A stretch of DNA of 64,000 bases from Bacteroidota bacterium. GTDB taxonomy: Bacteria > Bacteroidota > Bacteroidia > Chitinophagales > Chitinophagaceae. Position numbers and translations under genes: made by a program. Location of the stretch: contig JADJQP010000002.1 of NCBI GenBank assembly GCA_016712665.1, positions 186,001-250,000 of the forward strand, in the 5' to 3' direction. Shown here one piece after another: positions 35,925-44,734 of this stretch (the first letter of the stretch is position 1; every line of letters begins with the position of its first letter). The notes under the pieces are model-generated. The model searched no databases, was not told the origin of the DNA, and saw only the letters and a program-made list of their open reading frames with translations.

Positions 35925-37823
35925 CTACACCATTCTTTCGCTTAACTCCAACCAGCGTAATTCTTTTTCCTCAATTTGGGCAATGATGGCCGTAATTTGA
36001 TTGCTTATTTGTTGCAGCTCTATATAGGAAAGTTCTGCATTGGATAATTTTGTTTCCAAGTGGTGCTTTTCAAGCTCCAACAAGGGCATTTCCTTTTCAA
36101 GCAATTCAAACTCGCGCTTTTCATTAAAAGAAAGTTTGTTGGCACTCCCCTGCTTCGGTTCTTTACTGATGGGTAATTCTTTTTGAATCACCACTTTTTC
36201 TGTAAGATAATCCGCTTCTAAAGTCGATTCTAAAAGCTTCACACGATATTGTGCATAATTGCCTGGAAAATCACTCACCAGGCCTTCTCCTTCAAATACA
36301 AAAAGATGATCGACAAGTTTATCCATAAAATAGCGGTCATGACTAATAATAAGGATACAACCCGCAAAGTCTAACAAAAACTCCTCCAAAATCTGCAACG
36401 TTTGCAAATCAAGATCGTTGGTGGGCTCATCCAGCACCAAGAAATTGGGATTTTTAAATAATATGCATAACAACTGCAGTCTTCTTTTTTCACCCCCACT
36501 AAGTTTACTTAGAGTAGTGTATTGCTGCTCAGCGGAAAATGCAAAACGCTCTAAAAATTTGGAGGCTCCTAATTTAGAACCATCGGCCATTGGAAAAAAT
36601 TCGGCCATATCTTTTACAAAATCAATAACCCTTTTATCTTCTTTGTATTGCAAACCTTCCTGTGAAAAATATCCAAAAACAATGGTGTCACCATGATTCA
36701 CTTTACCAGAATCAGGGTTTTGAAGCTGAAGCGCTATATTAATAAACGTACTTTTCCCCACTCCATTCTTCCCAATAATTCCGATACGTTCCCCTTTTTT
36801 GAATGTGTAATCAAAGCCTTTTAATATTATTTTATCTCCATAACTTTTATACACCTTCTTCATTTCCAATACCTTGCCCCCCATTCGAGTCATCTTCACT
36901 TGCAGCTGCACCTCGCTATCAACATTCTTCTGTTTTACCCGATCTTCTATTAGTTCAAAATGGTCTTGTCGCGATTTCGATTTAGTAGTTCGGGCCTTGG
37001 GTTGCTTGCGCATCCATTCAAGTTCCTTCCGATAAATATTCTTGTCCTTTTGCAACTCACTTCCTTGCACTTCAATACGGTGTGCCTTCTGGCCAAGATA
37101 ATGGTTATAATCTCCCTTGTGAATATATACCTGATGATTTTCAATTTCGATGATTTCATTGCATACATTGTCCAAAAAATATCGGTCGTGTGTCACCATC
37201 AACATGGTGGTATTCTGATTACTTAAATAATTTTCAAGCCATTCAATCATCTCAATATCCAAATGATTCGTGGGCTCATCCATTATCAGCAAGCATTTTC
37301 CATCATACAATTTCGTTTCAACAAGTGCTTGGGCAAGCGCCACCCGTTTTTTTTGTCCACCACTAAGCGATCGCACCGGTTGTTCCAAATGTTGAATATT
37401 CAATTTACTTAGAATCTGCTTGAGTTCCGATTCAAAATTCCAGGCATCCAAATGCTCCATCTGATCAAGCAAGTGCTGCATTTTTTCAGCGTCTTCGGAT
37501 CCACTTTCCACAAATTCTTCGTAAGCTTTTACTACCTTAACAGTGGGGTGATTCATACAGAGAATATTATCCCAGATATTCTTATCCTCTTGAAACTCAT
37601 TTTCCTGATGCAACATCACCAATTGAATATCTTTATGAATCCATACGGAGCCGCTATCGGCATAATCTTTTCCGGCGATGATATGAAGCAGGGTTGATTT
37701 CCCAAATCCATTGCGAGCAACCAATGCAATTTTATCGCCCTCCTCTATATGAAAGGTAAGCTCTTTGAATAGGACTCGAATACCAAAAGATTTTGAAATA
37801 TTTTCGACAGATGCGTAGTGCAT
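35925..37823 (-). CDS. ABC-F family ATPase (Uup-like)
   Basis: 632 aa with two ABC domains and no membrane segments. Domain 1: Walker A ARNGFGKST, signature LSGGQKKRVALAQAL, Walker B LLIMDEPTNHLDIEMIEWL. Domain 2: GKNGVGKST, LSGGEKRRLQLLC, FLVLDEPTNDLDL. The charged linker between domains and a C-terminal coiled-coil (from about residue 560, KREFELLEKEMPLLELEKHH) resemble Uup and its DNA/RNA-binding tail. ABC-F proteins act on the ribosome or in DNA transactions; antibiotic resistance roles exist but cannot be inferred here. In the first Walker A the usual G-x-N-G is ARNG. It is unbroken. Confidence 0.92.
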   Translation of the reverse strand: MHYASVENISKSFGIRVLFKELTFHIEEGDKIALVARNGFGKSTLLHIIAGKDYADSGSVWIHKDIQLVMLHQENEFQEDKNIWDNILCMNHPTVKVVKAYEEFVESGSEDAEKMQHLLDQMEHLDAWNFESELKQILSKLNIQHLEQPVRSLSGGQKKRVALAQALVETKLYDGKCLLIMDEPTNHLDIEMIEWLENYLSNQNTTMLMVTHDRYFLDNVCNEIIEIENHQVYIHKGDYNHYLGQKAHRIEVQGSELQKDKNIYRKELEWMRKQPKARTTKSKSRQDHFELIEDRVKQKNVDSEVQLQVKMTRMGGKVLEMKKVYKSYGDKIILKGFDYTFKKGERIGIIGKNGVGKSTFINIALQLQNPDSGKVNHGDTIVFGYFSQEGLQYKEDKRVIDFVKDMAEFFPMADGSKLGASKFLERFAFSAEQQYTTLSKLSGGEKRRLQLLCILFKNPNFLVLDEPTNDLDLQTLQILEEFLLDFAGCILIISHDRYFMDKLVDHLFVFEGEGLVSDFPGNYAQYRVKLLESTLEADYLTEKVVIQKELPISKEPKQGSANKLSFNEKREFELLEKEMPLLELEKHHLETKLSNAELSYIELQQISNQITAIIAQIEEKELRWLELSERMV

Positions 37824-37937
37824 TATTTAGTTATTAGGTAAGAAAAATTCTATATTGAATTTTCGATGTTGCAAAGTTCGATATAGTGACAGAAAGGTTG
37901 CGAAGATGGCATTTTATTCTGAAAAATAAACAACACC

Positions 37938-38870
37938 TTACTTAATGGGTTTTTCAACCGGGGCATTGCCTTGTTCTAAAATACTGATTTGAACAATATT
38001 TTCAGACATAATCCATCTTCTTCCATCCCATCTGAGACCATCGTAGGTACCATCCGGGACATAGGTAAATTTTTTATTAGGATCCCCTATTTGCGACTCG
38101 CAATGATCGAAGATGATTTGTTCGGTTTCCTTATCAAAATTCATAGACAATTTGGCACCTTTTTGATATTCTAGTATGAAACGATTTGGGGCAAGTCTTT
38201 TTCCACGATCCATAATCTCGAAAAGAGGGGCACCAAATACCGCTTGGCCTTGCGAGTTGAACCCAAAAGGCTCGACAATTTTCTTTTCACTGTTCATAGA
38301 GGCTCCGTTCCATCCAAAAAGGAAATAAATTTGATCGTTTCCAATTTGCTTTTGAACAATATTATAATACAAGGCGCCTGCCCACCTGTTATTCATTAAC
38401 ACTGAATCTTCTAAGCCCCTGATAATTTGATCGGAGACATCTATCAAGGGAATAAATTTGCCATTACTCAATTGCATAGCAGCATAATACCTCTTTTCGA
38501 CATCCGATTTGATAATTTCCCAGTTATAAATCCGAAACGAATTGTCTGGTGCCTGCAAAATGGCAATTCGCTCCTTGAGCTTTTCAAAGGGATAGCTAAA
38601 TGAATTTGCTGTATTTAAAGCCCCCTTTATTAATCGGATAAATTGATAACAGGCTTCCACCTTATTCTCGGGAAATGATGAATAGTACATACTATCGGAA
38701 TAATACACCAGAGAATCTTCAATAATCTGAATGGGCGACAGTTTACTTTTGTCTTTATCATGCACCGGTTTGGCTTCAAATCGAATCGGTTCAAAATCCT
38801 GCGAAAAGGTGTTTGAACCGAAAAAAAATAAGAAAACAATCAAACAAAAAGAAAAGCGTTGCTTATTCAT
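37938..38870 (-). CDS. Secreted protein of unknown function
   Basis: 310 aa. The start is the ATG at 38870 (MNKQRFSFCLIVFLFFFGSN then TFSQ), which gives a clean signal peptide; the frame runs on to 38963 but that extension lacks signal-like character. The mature protein has aromatic-rich motifs such as LNTANSFSYPFEKL, DNSFRIYNWEI, RYYAAMQLSNGKFIPLIDVS, YYNIVQKQIG, YFLFGWNG and YDGLRWDGRRWIMSENI. I recognise it as the type of conserved secreted Bacteroidota protein often left hypothetical. No lipobox. It lies 115 bp from the ABC-F gene on the same strand and is divergent from the ECF sigma gene. Confidence 0.75.
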   Translation of the reverse strand: MNKQRFSFCLIVFLFFFGSNTFSQDFEPIRFEAKPVHDKDKSKLSPIQIIEDSLVYYSDSMYYSSFPENKVEACYQFIRLIKGALNTANSFSYPFEKLKERIAILQAPDNSFRIYNWEIIKSDVEKRYYAAMQLSNGKFIPLIDVSDQIIRGLEDSVLMNNRWAGALYYNIVQKQIGNDQIYFLFGWNGASMNSEKKIVEPFGFNSQGQAVFGAPLFEIMDRGKRLAPNRFILEYQKGAKLSMNFDKETEQIIFDHCESQIGDPNKKFTYVPDGTYDGLRWDGRRWIMSENIVQISILEQGNAPVEKPIK

Positions 38871-39074
38871 AATCAACAAATTTAAAGATTTTTTGATAGG
38901 AATTGACAGTAGATTTCTCAAAAAGGATGTTAAGAATTGGTTGAACCAAGGGCAAATTGGCAATTAACCAGAAATTATACAAGCAGTAGCTAACGAAATG
39001 CGGTTGAGATTCGTACTAAACAAAGGTAAAACACAATTTTATTGCTTATTTTTAGATTTTATTAGATACCAGGC

Positions 39075-39632
39075 TTGATCACAGCGGAAATCATACAAGG
39101 ATGCCTTCAAAATGACCGGAAGAGTCAAAGGCTTTTGTATGAAAGCTGTTTTGCAGTAATGATGAAGGTAAGCAGAAGGTATATTACCAATGAGGATGAG
39201 GTAGTAGACTGCATGAATACTTGCTTTTTGAAGGTATTGAAGAATCTGGGTACCTTAAAAGATGAAAAAAGCTTTTTTGGATGGGTAAAACAAATTGCTG
39301 TAAATACTTCTATTGATTTTTATCGGTCAAAAAAAAAATATACCGACCAAAATAAATTTACAATAGACACCGATTACTCAAATGTTGAACAAACACATCA
39401 TAATATCGATTTTACAGAGAGCAATATGGATAGCAAGGAAATTTACAAATTGATTCAAGAATTGCCCGAAGTGACCAGGCAGGTATTGAATCTGTTTGCC
39501 ATTGACGGCTTTAACCACAAGGAAGTAGGCAATATGTTGGGATTATCTGAAGAGGCATCGAGATGGCATTTGCATAAGGCGCGTAAATTGTTAACTGAAA
39601 AACTTGAGAAATTAAACTTTGCCATAAAATAA
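39075..39632 (+). CDS. ECF-type RNA polymerase sigma factor
   Basis: 185 aa. Sigma-2 region: DEVVDCMNTCFLKVLKNL, then SFFGWVKQIAVNTSIDFYR. Sigma-4 helix-turn-helix: LPEVTRQVLNLFAIDGFNHKEVGNMLGLSEEASRWHLHKARKL (given here in part, it spans residues ~131-170). Length and lack of a sigma-3 region mark the extracytoplasmic-function class. The start is TTG at 39075 (ITAEIIQGC). The next gene starts 6 bp after the stop and encodes an anchored protein with the expected anti-sigma position, so the two form an operon. Confidence 0.9.
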   Translation: MITAEIIQGCLQNDRKSQRLLYESCFAVMMKVSRRYITNEDEVVDCMNTCFLKVLKNLGTLKDEKSFFGWVKQIAVNTSIDFYRSKKKYTDQNKFTIDTDYSNVEQTHHNIDFTESNMDSKEIYKLIQELPEVTRQVLNLFAIDGFNHKEVGNMLGLSEEASRWHLHKARKLLTEKLEKLNFAIK

Positions 39633-39638
39633 ATAACT

Positions 39639-41153
39639 ATGCAAAAAGAGGAAAATGAACTAGACCGGTACCTTAAAAGCAAAGTAGAGGAAGCTCACTT
39701 TGAGTTTAAGGAAATTTATTGGGAAAAAGCACTAGAAATGCTGGATGCTGAGGACGAAAGAAAAAAACGTCCTGGCATTTGGCGATGGTTCACCCTTATC
39801 GGCACCCTAATCGTTTTGAGTGTTGGGGCCATATTTATCACCCAAAATAAATCCAATTCCCAAGAGAAAACTAAAAAGACTTCCTTTGTATCTGAGGAAA
39901 ATAAAAACGCAGAAAATGCCAACAAACCTTCCTATACTGTTGACCCATCGAATAACACAACCAATAGCATCGCCGAAAATAACAATCAGGAGGTTTCTGA
40001 AATCAATAGTTCCGATCAGTTAGCACCAACTCAAACCAACCCTACAAATTCTCCAAGTCCACAAAGCGAGAAGACAGCCGGCACTAGCCAGGCCCCAAAA
40101 AACGACCGAATTTCGAATCCGAAGGACTTCAAACCAAGAGCAAGTCAGGAATTTCCCGCTGCACCAAATCCAGCTCCAGCAGGTAGCTTGCCATCAAAAA
40201 TAGAACCCAAGAAAATAAACAAAAAAAGTGGTAAAGCACTTGCACACCCTGTTGCAGATATCAAAACAGAGGGTCAATCCAACATAAATACCCCTGCTCC
40301 TAGTGCGAATAAGACCGTGATGCTGAACGGACAAAGAATGCAGCCCATTGATACACAAGTGCTGATACAGAAGCAAGCGCAAGACGAAAGAATCTATAAT
40401 CCACGATATTTCGCGAATCTATCAAACTATGTAACCGAGCGCATAGATAGCATTACCATACTTACGTTTAAGCCGGCCAACGACACAAAACAGGAAACGC
40501 CATTAAAGGAGGCTGCCAAAATGGAATCCGCATCCGACTCTTCGAAAAAAACAAATAAACTCAAAATCTTTGTTGCCGCCGGTGCCAACTTTAATAAAGG
40601 ATTTGCCGGAAATCAGTCCACTACGGTTGCTTGGGGCATCGCCCCCTACCTGAATGTAGGTATTGAAAAAACGATTCGTAACAAAATATCCATGTCTGCT
40701 CATATTGGATTTACATATTTCAATGGACTGAATTTAGAAAAAACTGCCGTCAATTATAAGTACTCTTTTGGATTTGATTCTACAAAAATTTCTGTACAAT
40801 ACAACAGAATGTACCAACTGCTATTACCAATAAGCGTGGCCTATCAGATTGGGAAATTACACACTGTAATAGGAGGCATCGGTGGAAGTTATGTATGTAA
40901 TACCGAAAGCTTAGTAACTGAAAACAAATCATCTAAGAATCAAAAAGGGTATTTAGATGGGATCAATCGCTTTGATATTTTTTCAATGCTCGGGTATCAA
41001 TTCCAAATTCATAATAAACTAGGTGCACAGCTACTATGGCAACAAGGTTTTATGAATGCAGCACAAAAAGAATTTTTCAGTATTCAATCCAATAATACAC
41101 AGACGAGAATGTCACTCGGATTAAAATATTATTTCAAACGCAATGGCAACTAA
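39639..41153 (+). CDS. Single-pass membrane protein with C-terminal beta-barrel-like region, putative anti-sigma
   Basis: 504 aa. Residues 1-46 are a charged cytoplasmic-like stretch (LDRYLKSKVEEAHFEFKEIY), followed by one membrane segment near residues 48-68 (FTLIGTLIVLSVGAIFI). A very long low-complexity linker rich in Asn, Ser, Thr, Pro and Lys occupies about residues 70-235. Residues ~305-504 have alternating aromatic strands (IFVAAGANFNKGFAG, IAPYLNVGIEK, SMSAHIGFTYF, VAYQIGKLHTVIGGIG) ending YYFKRNGN, like small outer-membrane barrels. It directly follows an ECF sigma gene, where an anti-sigma factor is expected. The architecture suggests an inner-membrane anchor tethered to an outer-membrane or periplasmic sensor; that role is inference. 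Confidence 0.75.
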   Translation: MQKEENELDRYLKSKVEEAHFEFKEIYWEKALEMLDAEDERKKRPGIWRWFTLIGTLIVLSVGAIFITQNKSNSQEKTKKTSFVSEENKNAENANKPSYTVDPSNNTTNSIAENNNQEVSEINSSDQLAPTQTNPTNSPSPQSEKTAGTSQAPKNDRISNPKDFKPRASQEFPAAPNPAPAGSLPSKIEPKKINKKSGKALAHPVADIKTEGQSNINTPAPSANKTVMLNGQRMQPIDTQVLIQKQAQDERIYNPRYFANLSNYVTERIDSITILTFKPANDTKQETPLKEAAKMESASDSSKKTNKLKIFVAAGANFNKGFAGNQSTTVAWGIAPYLNVGIEKTIRNKISMSAHIGFTYFNGLNLEKTAVNYKYSFGFDSTKISVQYNRMYQLLLPISVAYQIGKLHTVIGGIGGSYVCNTESLVTENKSSKNQKGYLDGINRFDIFSMLGYQFQIHNKLGAQLLWQQGFMNAAQKEFFSIQSNNTQTRMSLGLKYYFKRNGN

Positions 41154-41166
41154 AAACGCATTTATC

Positions 41167-42300
41167 ATGAAAAACTTCCTTTTTTTAGCACTCGTGGCTG
41201 TAGTTTTTAGCAATTGTACAAAAAGGTCAGTGCCTACTTCCACAACCGGCCAACCCGTTTTTTCATTTTCAGGCACCATCAACAATCAACCGGTAACCTA
41301 TACAGCAGGCGATAGTGGCTTATATTTGTTTACCGAATACTTTAAGGACAATCAAGATCTTATTACACTCAAAGGATATTTTGCTCCACATAATTGCATA
41401 ACCTGCGAACCCTATCTAAGTTTTGAATTTAAAGATGAAAACCCCAATATCGAAACTTCTTTATATTCAGATATTTTTAGTTTTTTCGAGCGATCTTATT
41501 TTACCTCTGTTTCTTTTGATTCAATTGAAATTAATTCACCGACAGAAACCTTTAAATTTTCTGCAGACAACAACCCACCGGGCACCACTTACCACTGGAA
41601 TTTCGGGGATGGTGACACGTCCAATGTAGCTTCACCCATTCACACATTTACAACAGGTGGACTAAAAGATGTACGCCTAATTACAAAATTCAATAATTTG
41701 CGTGATACCCTTATTATTCCCATTGATGTAACGCCCTTTTCTGAATGTAGAAACCGATTTTCAGTGAACATTGATACATCAAATAAAATTACAGCAAATG
41801 CTGAAGGGCTATTCAATTCATATCTGTGGAACTTTGGAGATGGTGGCGTGGGCGAAGGCCCTTCAGTAGGTCATACCTACTCTCAAAATGGGCTTTATGA
41901 AATCGTCCTAAGCACTTCTTACTCAGGTTGCCTCGCCACCTATAAACGCAAAATAAACTTAACAGGTAACAGTCAAATCCCAGTTTCAAATTTTTACTAT
42001 TCTACTTTTGTAAGCAGTGAAACCAAAACCATCGCTAGAATTAATCACTCTGCATGTATCATTACCTTGAAAATGAATGGCAAAACCTACAAATCATATA
42101 AGAACAATCCGACCCTCGATCAAAGCAATCAGAAAATAATTTCTACCAGCAATATTGGTACGTATGAAAATAATGCACAAGGTCAAAAAACCGTTAAACT
42201 GGACGGAGAAATCGATTTATTTTTATATAATATTGCAAACAATAACGACTCCATTCCTATTAAAAGTAAGAACTTAACTATTGCTATTGGGCTTCCATAA
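41167..42300 (+). CDS. Lipoprotein with two PKD domains
   Basis: 377 aa. The start ATG 41167 gives signal MKNFLFLALVAVVFSNC with lipobox Cys; the frame reaches 41143, overlapping the previous stop, but the signal peptide fits better here. It contains two PKD-like beta-sandwiches with hallmark motifs YHWNFGDGDTSNVASPIHTF and LWNFGDGGVGEGPSVGHTY. The N-terminal ~130 residues and C-terminal ~90 residues are not assigned. PKD domains mediate protein or carbohydrate contacts on cell surfaces. It is the third gene of the sigma operon and so is a candidate client or sensor partner of that system. Confidence 0.85.
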   Translation: MKNFLFLALVAVVFSNCTKRSVPTSTTGQPVFSFSGTINNQPVTYTAGDSGLYLFTEYFKDNQDLITLKGYFAPHNCITCEPYLSFEFKDENPNIETSLYSDIFSFFERSYFTSVSFDSIEINSPTETFKFSADNNPPGTTYHWNFGDGDTSNVASPIHTFTTGGLKDVRLITKFNNLRDTLIIPIDVTPFSECRNRFSVNIDTSNKITANAEGLFNSYLWNFGDGGVGEGPSVGHTYSQNGLYEIVLSTSYSGCLATYKRKINLTGNSQIPVSNFYYSTFVSSETKTIARINHSACIITLKMNGKTYKSYKNNPTLDQSNQKIISTSNIGTYENNAQGQKTVKLDGEIDLFLYNIANNNDSIPIKSKNLTIAIGLP

Positions 42301-42307
42301 AATATAA

Positions 42308-44392
42308 TTAATAGGCCCCATTCGTTTTGCGTATATACCATTCAGCTCCCAAAAGGACAAGCAGTAAAAGGAAAAGCCACTTCCAATTGATAAGCGGTTC
42401 AATATGCGATTCGGTACGAATAATATTCCTTACCCTTTCATTCCGCTGAATTTTATCCTTAATAGAGGACAACTCATTCGGAAATACGAAGGCGCCATTG
42501 TAATTTTGCGCCAATTGGCTCAAGGTACCAAAATCAGCAGTGGTGTTAACTTGTTCAATATTTTGGTAAACCACATTAAAACTTCCATTTGAAGAAAATG
42601 ATTTTCCATTAAAGCCGCAGGTGCAAGAATAATTATAGGTTCCTGCCGATAAATTTCCTATATTTAAAGAATAGGAATTGCCGCTTTTATTCATCGAATA
42701 CTCGAGCCGCTTACCATCCTCCGAAATCAATGCTACTTTTACATCGGGTGTATTCACCAATTCGAAATTTTCATTGTATAATTCTGCATCAATGGTAATA
42801 TTTTCCGATTCCGAAAAGATGCTTTTGGCTAACTGACTTCTAAACTGTTTCTTATCATGCTTAACGGATAAATACTGTGCCGTTTTCAAAATAAAATCAT
42901 CGACGGCATCATGATTCTTATGTAGAAAAAAATCATAAAAACGCCAGCGCCAAATGCCCTCACCGGCCAGCACTCCAAGCTTTGATACTCCTACAGGCTG
43001 TAGCACCCACAGTGGGTACGAAGAAGCCACGTTTCCTATTTTCTGATTCATAAGTACCTGAGCATTAGAACCCGTTTTGTATTCTCCAAAAGGAACTGAT
43101 AAGGGTGAAAGTCCCGCAAGGCTACTTGCATAATTCTGATTGATGCTAAAAAAAGAAAAATCTTTGTTCACGTAACCTTGCACATCATTTCCTGCTATTG
43201 CCTTCGGAATAATTTGCAACCCTGATTGCGCTTTATTGAACAAGGGTAAGGCGGTTTGACTACCTACAATATACCAAATAGAAACACCCAATTTTTGAGC
43301 CTGATCAATAAGGGTACTTGCTGAAAATAATACAGAAGGCAAATTATGTAATATAACCAAATTGTACTCATTGATTTTAGAAACCGATTTATCGGCCATG
43401 GCAATATCAATAGTGTAATTTTTATTTTTACTCAAGGCTTCCTTAATAGCACTGACATCAGGATGAGGTGCTGCCGCCACAATCAATATACGCTCTTTAC
43501 TATCGAGTACCTCTACATATACATCTTGTGCATTGTTCAATACGTTTTGCTCTCCATCAATTTTTGATACCGATATAGTATATCGATGTATTCCGGGACT
43601 ATTTGCCTCGACGATGGTTTCCACAGTCTTCAAAAAGCGGGCATTTGTAACGGAAAAATTTTGGACAGCAATATTCCTATTTTGTTGATGGCTAAAAACG
43701 TTGATAGAAACTTGACTTCCTTCGCAAGCATACGCCGCGACATCACTTCGTATGGCAAACTTGTCTCCCAAATAAACAATCTTGTTTGCAAATACCCTAG
43801 CAACTGCAGCATCCTTCTGCGTCATTGTATCTCCAAGCCCTACTGTATAAACAGAACCTTTAAATGGGTAACTTTGCGTTAAGGGCGAATTTCCCTTATT
43901 ATAAATACCATCCGTAGAAATGATAATAGCCCCTAAATTTTCATTTTCAAAATTGCTTAAGGTAGTTTCAAAAGCGGTAGAAATATCAGTACTCGTTTCG
44001 GTGTAATTAAACAACAAGGAATCTGAAAGTTGACCACCAAAACGTAGTTCCTTTACTATATAATCCTCTCGCAAATCATCTAATAATTCAGTAACTTTTT
44101 TTCGATAGGCAATGCTGTCAACTTTTTTGAAAGCACTTTTTATGGATGCAGAATTATCTTGTAAAAACACTACGACAGGCTTTTCATTTTTATTCTGTAA
44201 ATATTTTAAAATGGGTGCCAGAAGTAAAAAGCATAGAAGAAATACAGAAAAAAAACGAAGTAGTATTAATGAATATAAAACGCTTTTAGCAAACCTTCCA
44301 GCCTGCTTTGAATATAGCAAAAATGAAAATACTGCAGCCAACAGCACGCAAAGCAATATAAACCAGTAAGGATATGAAAGGGTGAAAATCAA
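42308..44392 (-). CDS. VWA-domain-containing membrane protein
   Basis: About 694 aa. Two N-terminal membrane segments (PYWFILLCVLLAAVFSFLLY and LILLRFFSVFLLCFLLLAP), a von Willebrand A-like domain with an incomplete metal-site motif (VVFLQDNSASIKSAF, then AIIISTDGIYNKG), an amidotransferase-like segment (RILIVAAAPHPDVSAIKEAL) and a last membrane segment (WLFLLLLVLLGAEWYI). It belongs to the BatA-like/membrane VWA proteins of Bacteroidota. I set the start at TTG 44392 (MIFTLSYPYWF); the frame is open to an ATG at 44485, but a perfect -7 element lies at 44412-44419 between the two, and the family begins just before the first membrane segment. It converges with the PKD gene over 7 bp. Confidence 0.8.
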   Translation of the reverse strand: MIFTLSYPYWFILLCVLLAAVFSFLLYSKQAGRFAKSVLYSLILLRFFSVFLLCFLLLAPILKYLQNKNEKPVVVFLQDNSASIKSAFKKVDSIAYRKKVTELLDDLREDYIVKELRFGGQLSDSLLFNYTETSTDISTAFETTLSNFENENLGAIIISTDGIYNKGNSPLTQSYPFKGSVYTVGLGDTMTQKDAAVARVFANKIVYLGDKFAIRSDVAAYACEGSQVSINVFSHQQNRNIAVQNFSVTNARFLKTVETIVEANSPGIHRYTISVSKIDGEQNVLNNAQDVYVEVLDSKERILIVAAAPHPDVSAIKEALSKNKNYTIDIAMADKSVSKINEYNLVILHNLPSVLFSASTLIDQAQKLGVSIWYIVGSQTALPLFNKAQSGLQIIPKAIAGNDVQGYVNKDFSFFSINQNYASSLAGLSPLSVPFGEYKTGSNAQVLMNQKIGNVASSYPLWVLQPVGVSKLGVLAGEGIWRWRFYDFFLHKNHDAVDDFILKTAQYLSVKHDKKQFRSQLAKSIFSESENITIDAELYNENFELVNTPDVKVALISEDGKRLEYSMNKSGNSYSLNIGNLSAGTYNYSCTCGFNGKSFSSNGSFNVVYQNIEQVNTTADFGTLSQLAQNYNGAFVFPNELSSIKDKIQRNERVRNIIRTESHIEPLINWKWLFLLLLVLLGAEWYIRKTNGAY

Positions 44393-44411
44393 TGGATTAC
44401 TTTTCAGTCGG

Positions 44412-44419
44412 CAAATATA
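44412..44419 (-). promoter_or_regulatory. -7 element of the VWA membrane protein gene
   Basis: Minus strand reads TATATTTG, perfect to consensus. It lies 19 bp before the TTG at 44392 and downstream of the ATG at 44485, which favours the TTG as start. A -33 element at the usual spacing is not clear. Confidence 0.5.
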
Positions 44420-44689
44420 ATGCAAATGAGGGTAGTTACCATCAGCTTGATATCCTATAATGATTGGCGAAGGCTCCTGTCCCATTCGCTTTTAGTATTC
44501 GGCACCAAGTCAATCATAAATATCAACAAAAAGAAAAACCCTGAAGGAGATCCGCTCAGCATCGCAAATTTTGGGCTTAGGATTGAAATGAGAATTTTCA
44601 ATACGGTATTATGTGTGTTAAGCCCGATAAAGGATCAAAAGTAATGTAGGTGTATGTATATAACTTGATAGGAAACTAAACCAATAAAA

Positions 44690-44713
44690 AAACCGCCTAC
44701 TGAGTAGACGGTC
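44690..44713 (-). terminator. Hairpin terminator of the GEVED/T9SS gene
   Basis: ACCG-CTACT pairs with AGTAG-CGGT with one internal mismatch over a 2-4-nt turn around 44702, flanked by A-rich and T-rich runs. It lies about 20 bp past the stop at 44735 on the minus strand. Confidence 0.65.
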
Positions 44714-44734
44714 TTTTTTATTCACTAGTTGCCT

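Noticed and set aside
35925..37823. ABC-F protein as an antibiotic-resistance determinant
   Set aside because: The domain order and C-terminal coil resemble housekeeping Uup; resistance cannot be inferred from the sequence.
44420..44644. Plus-strand frame of 74 codons upstream of the VWA gene
   Set aside because: No family signature; it overlaps the promoter region of the VWA gene and its codon use is random.
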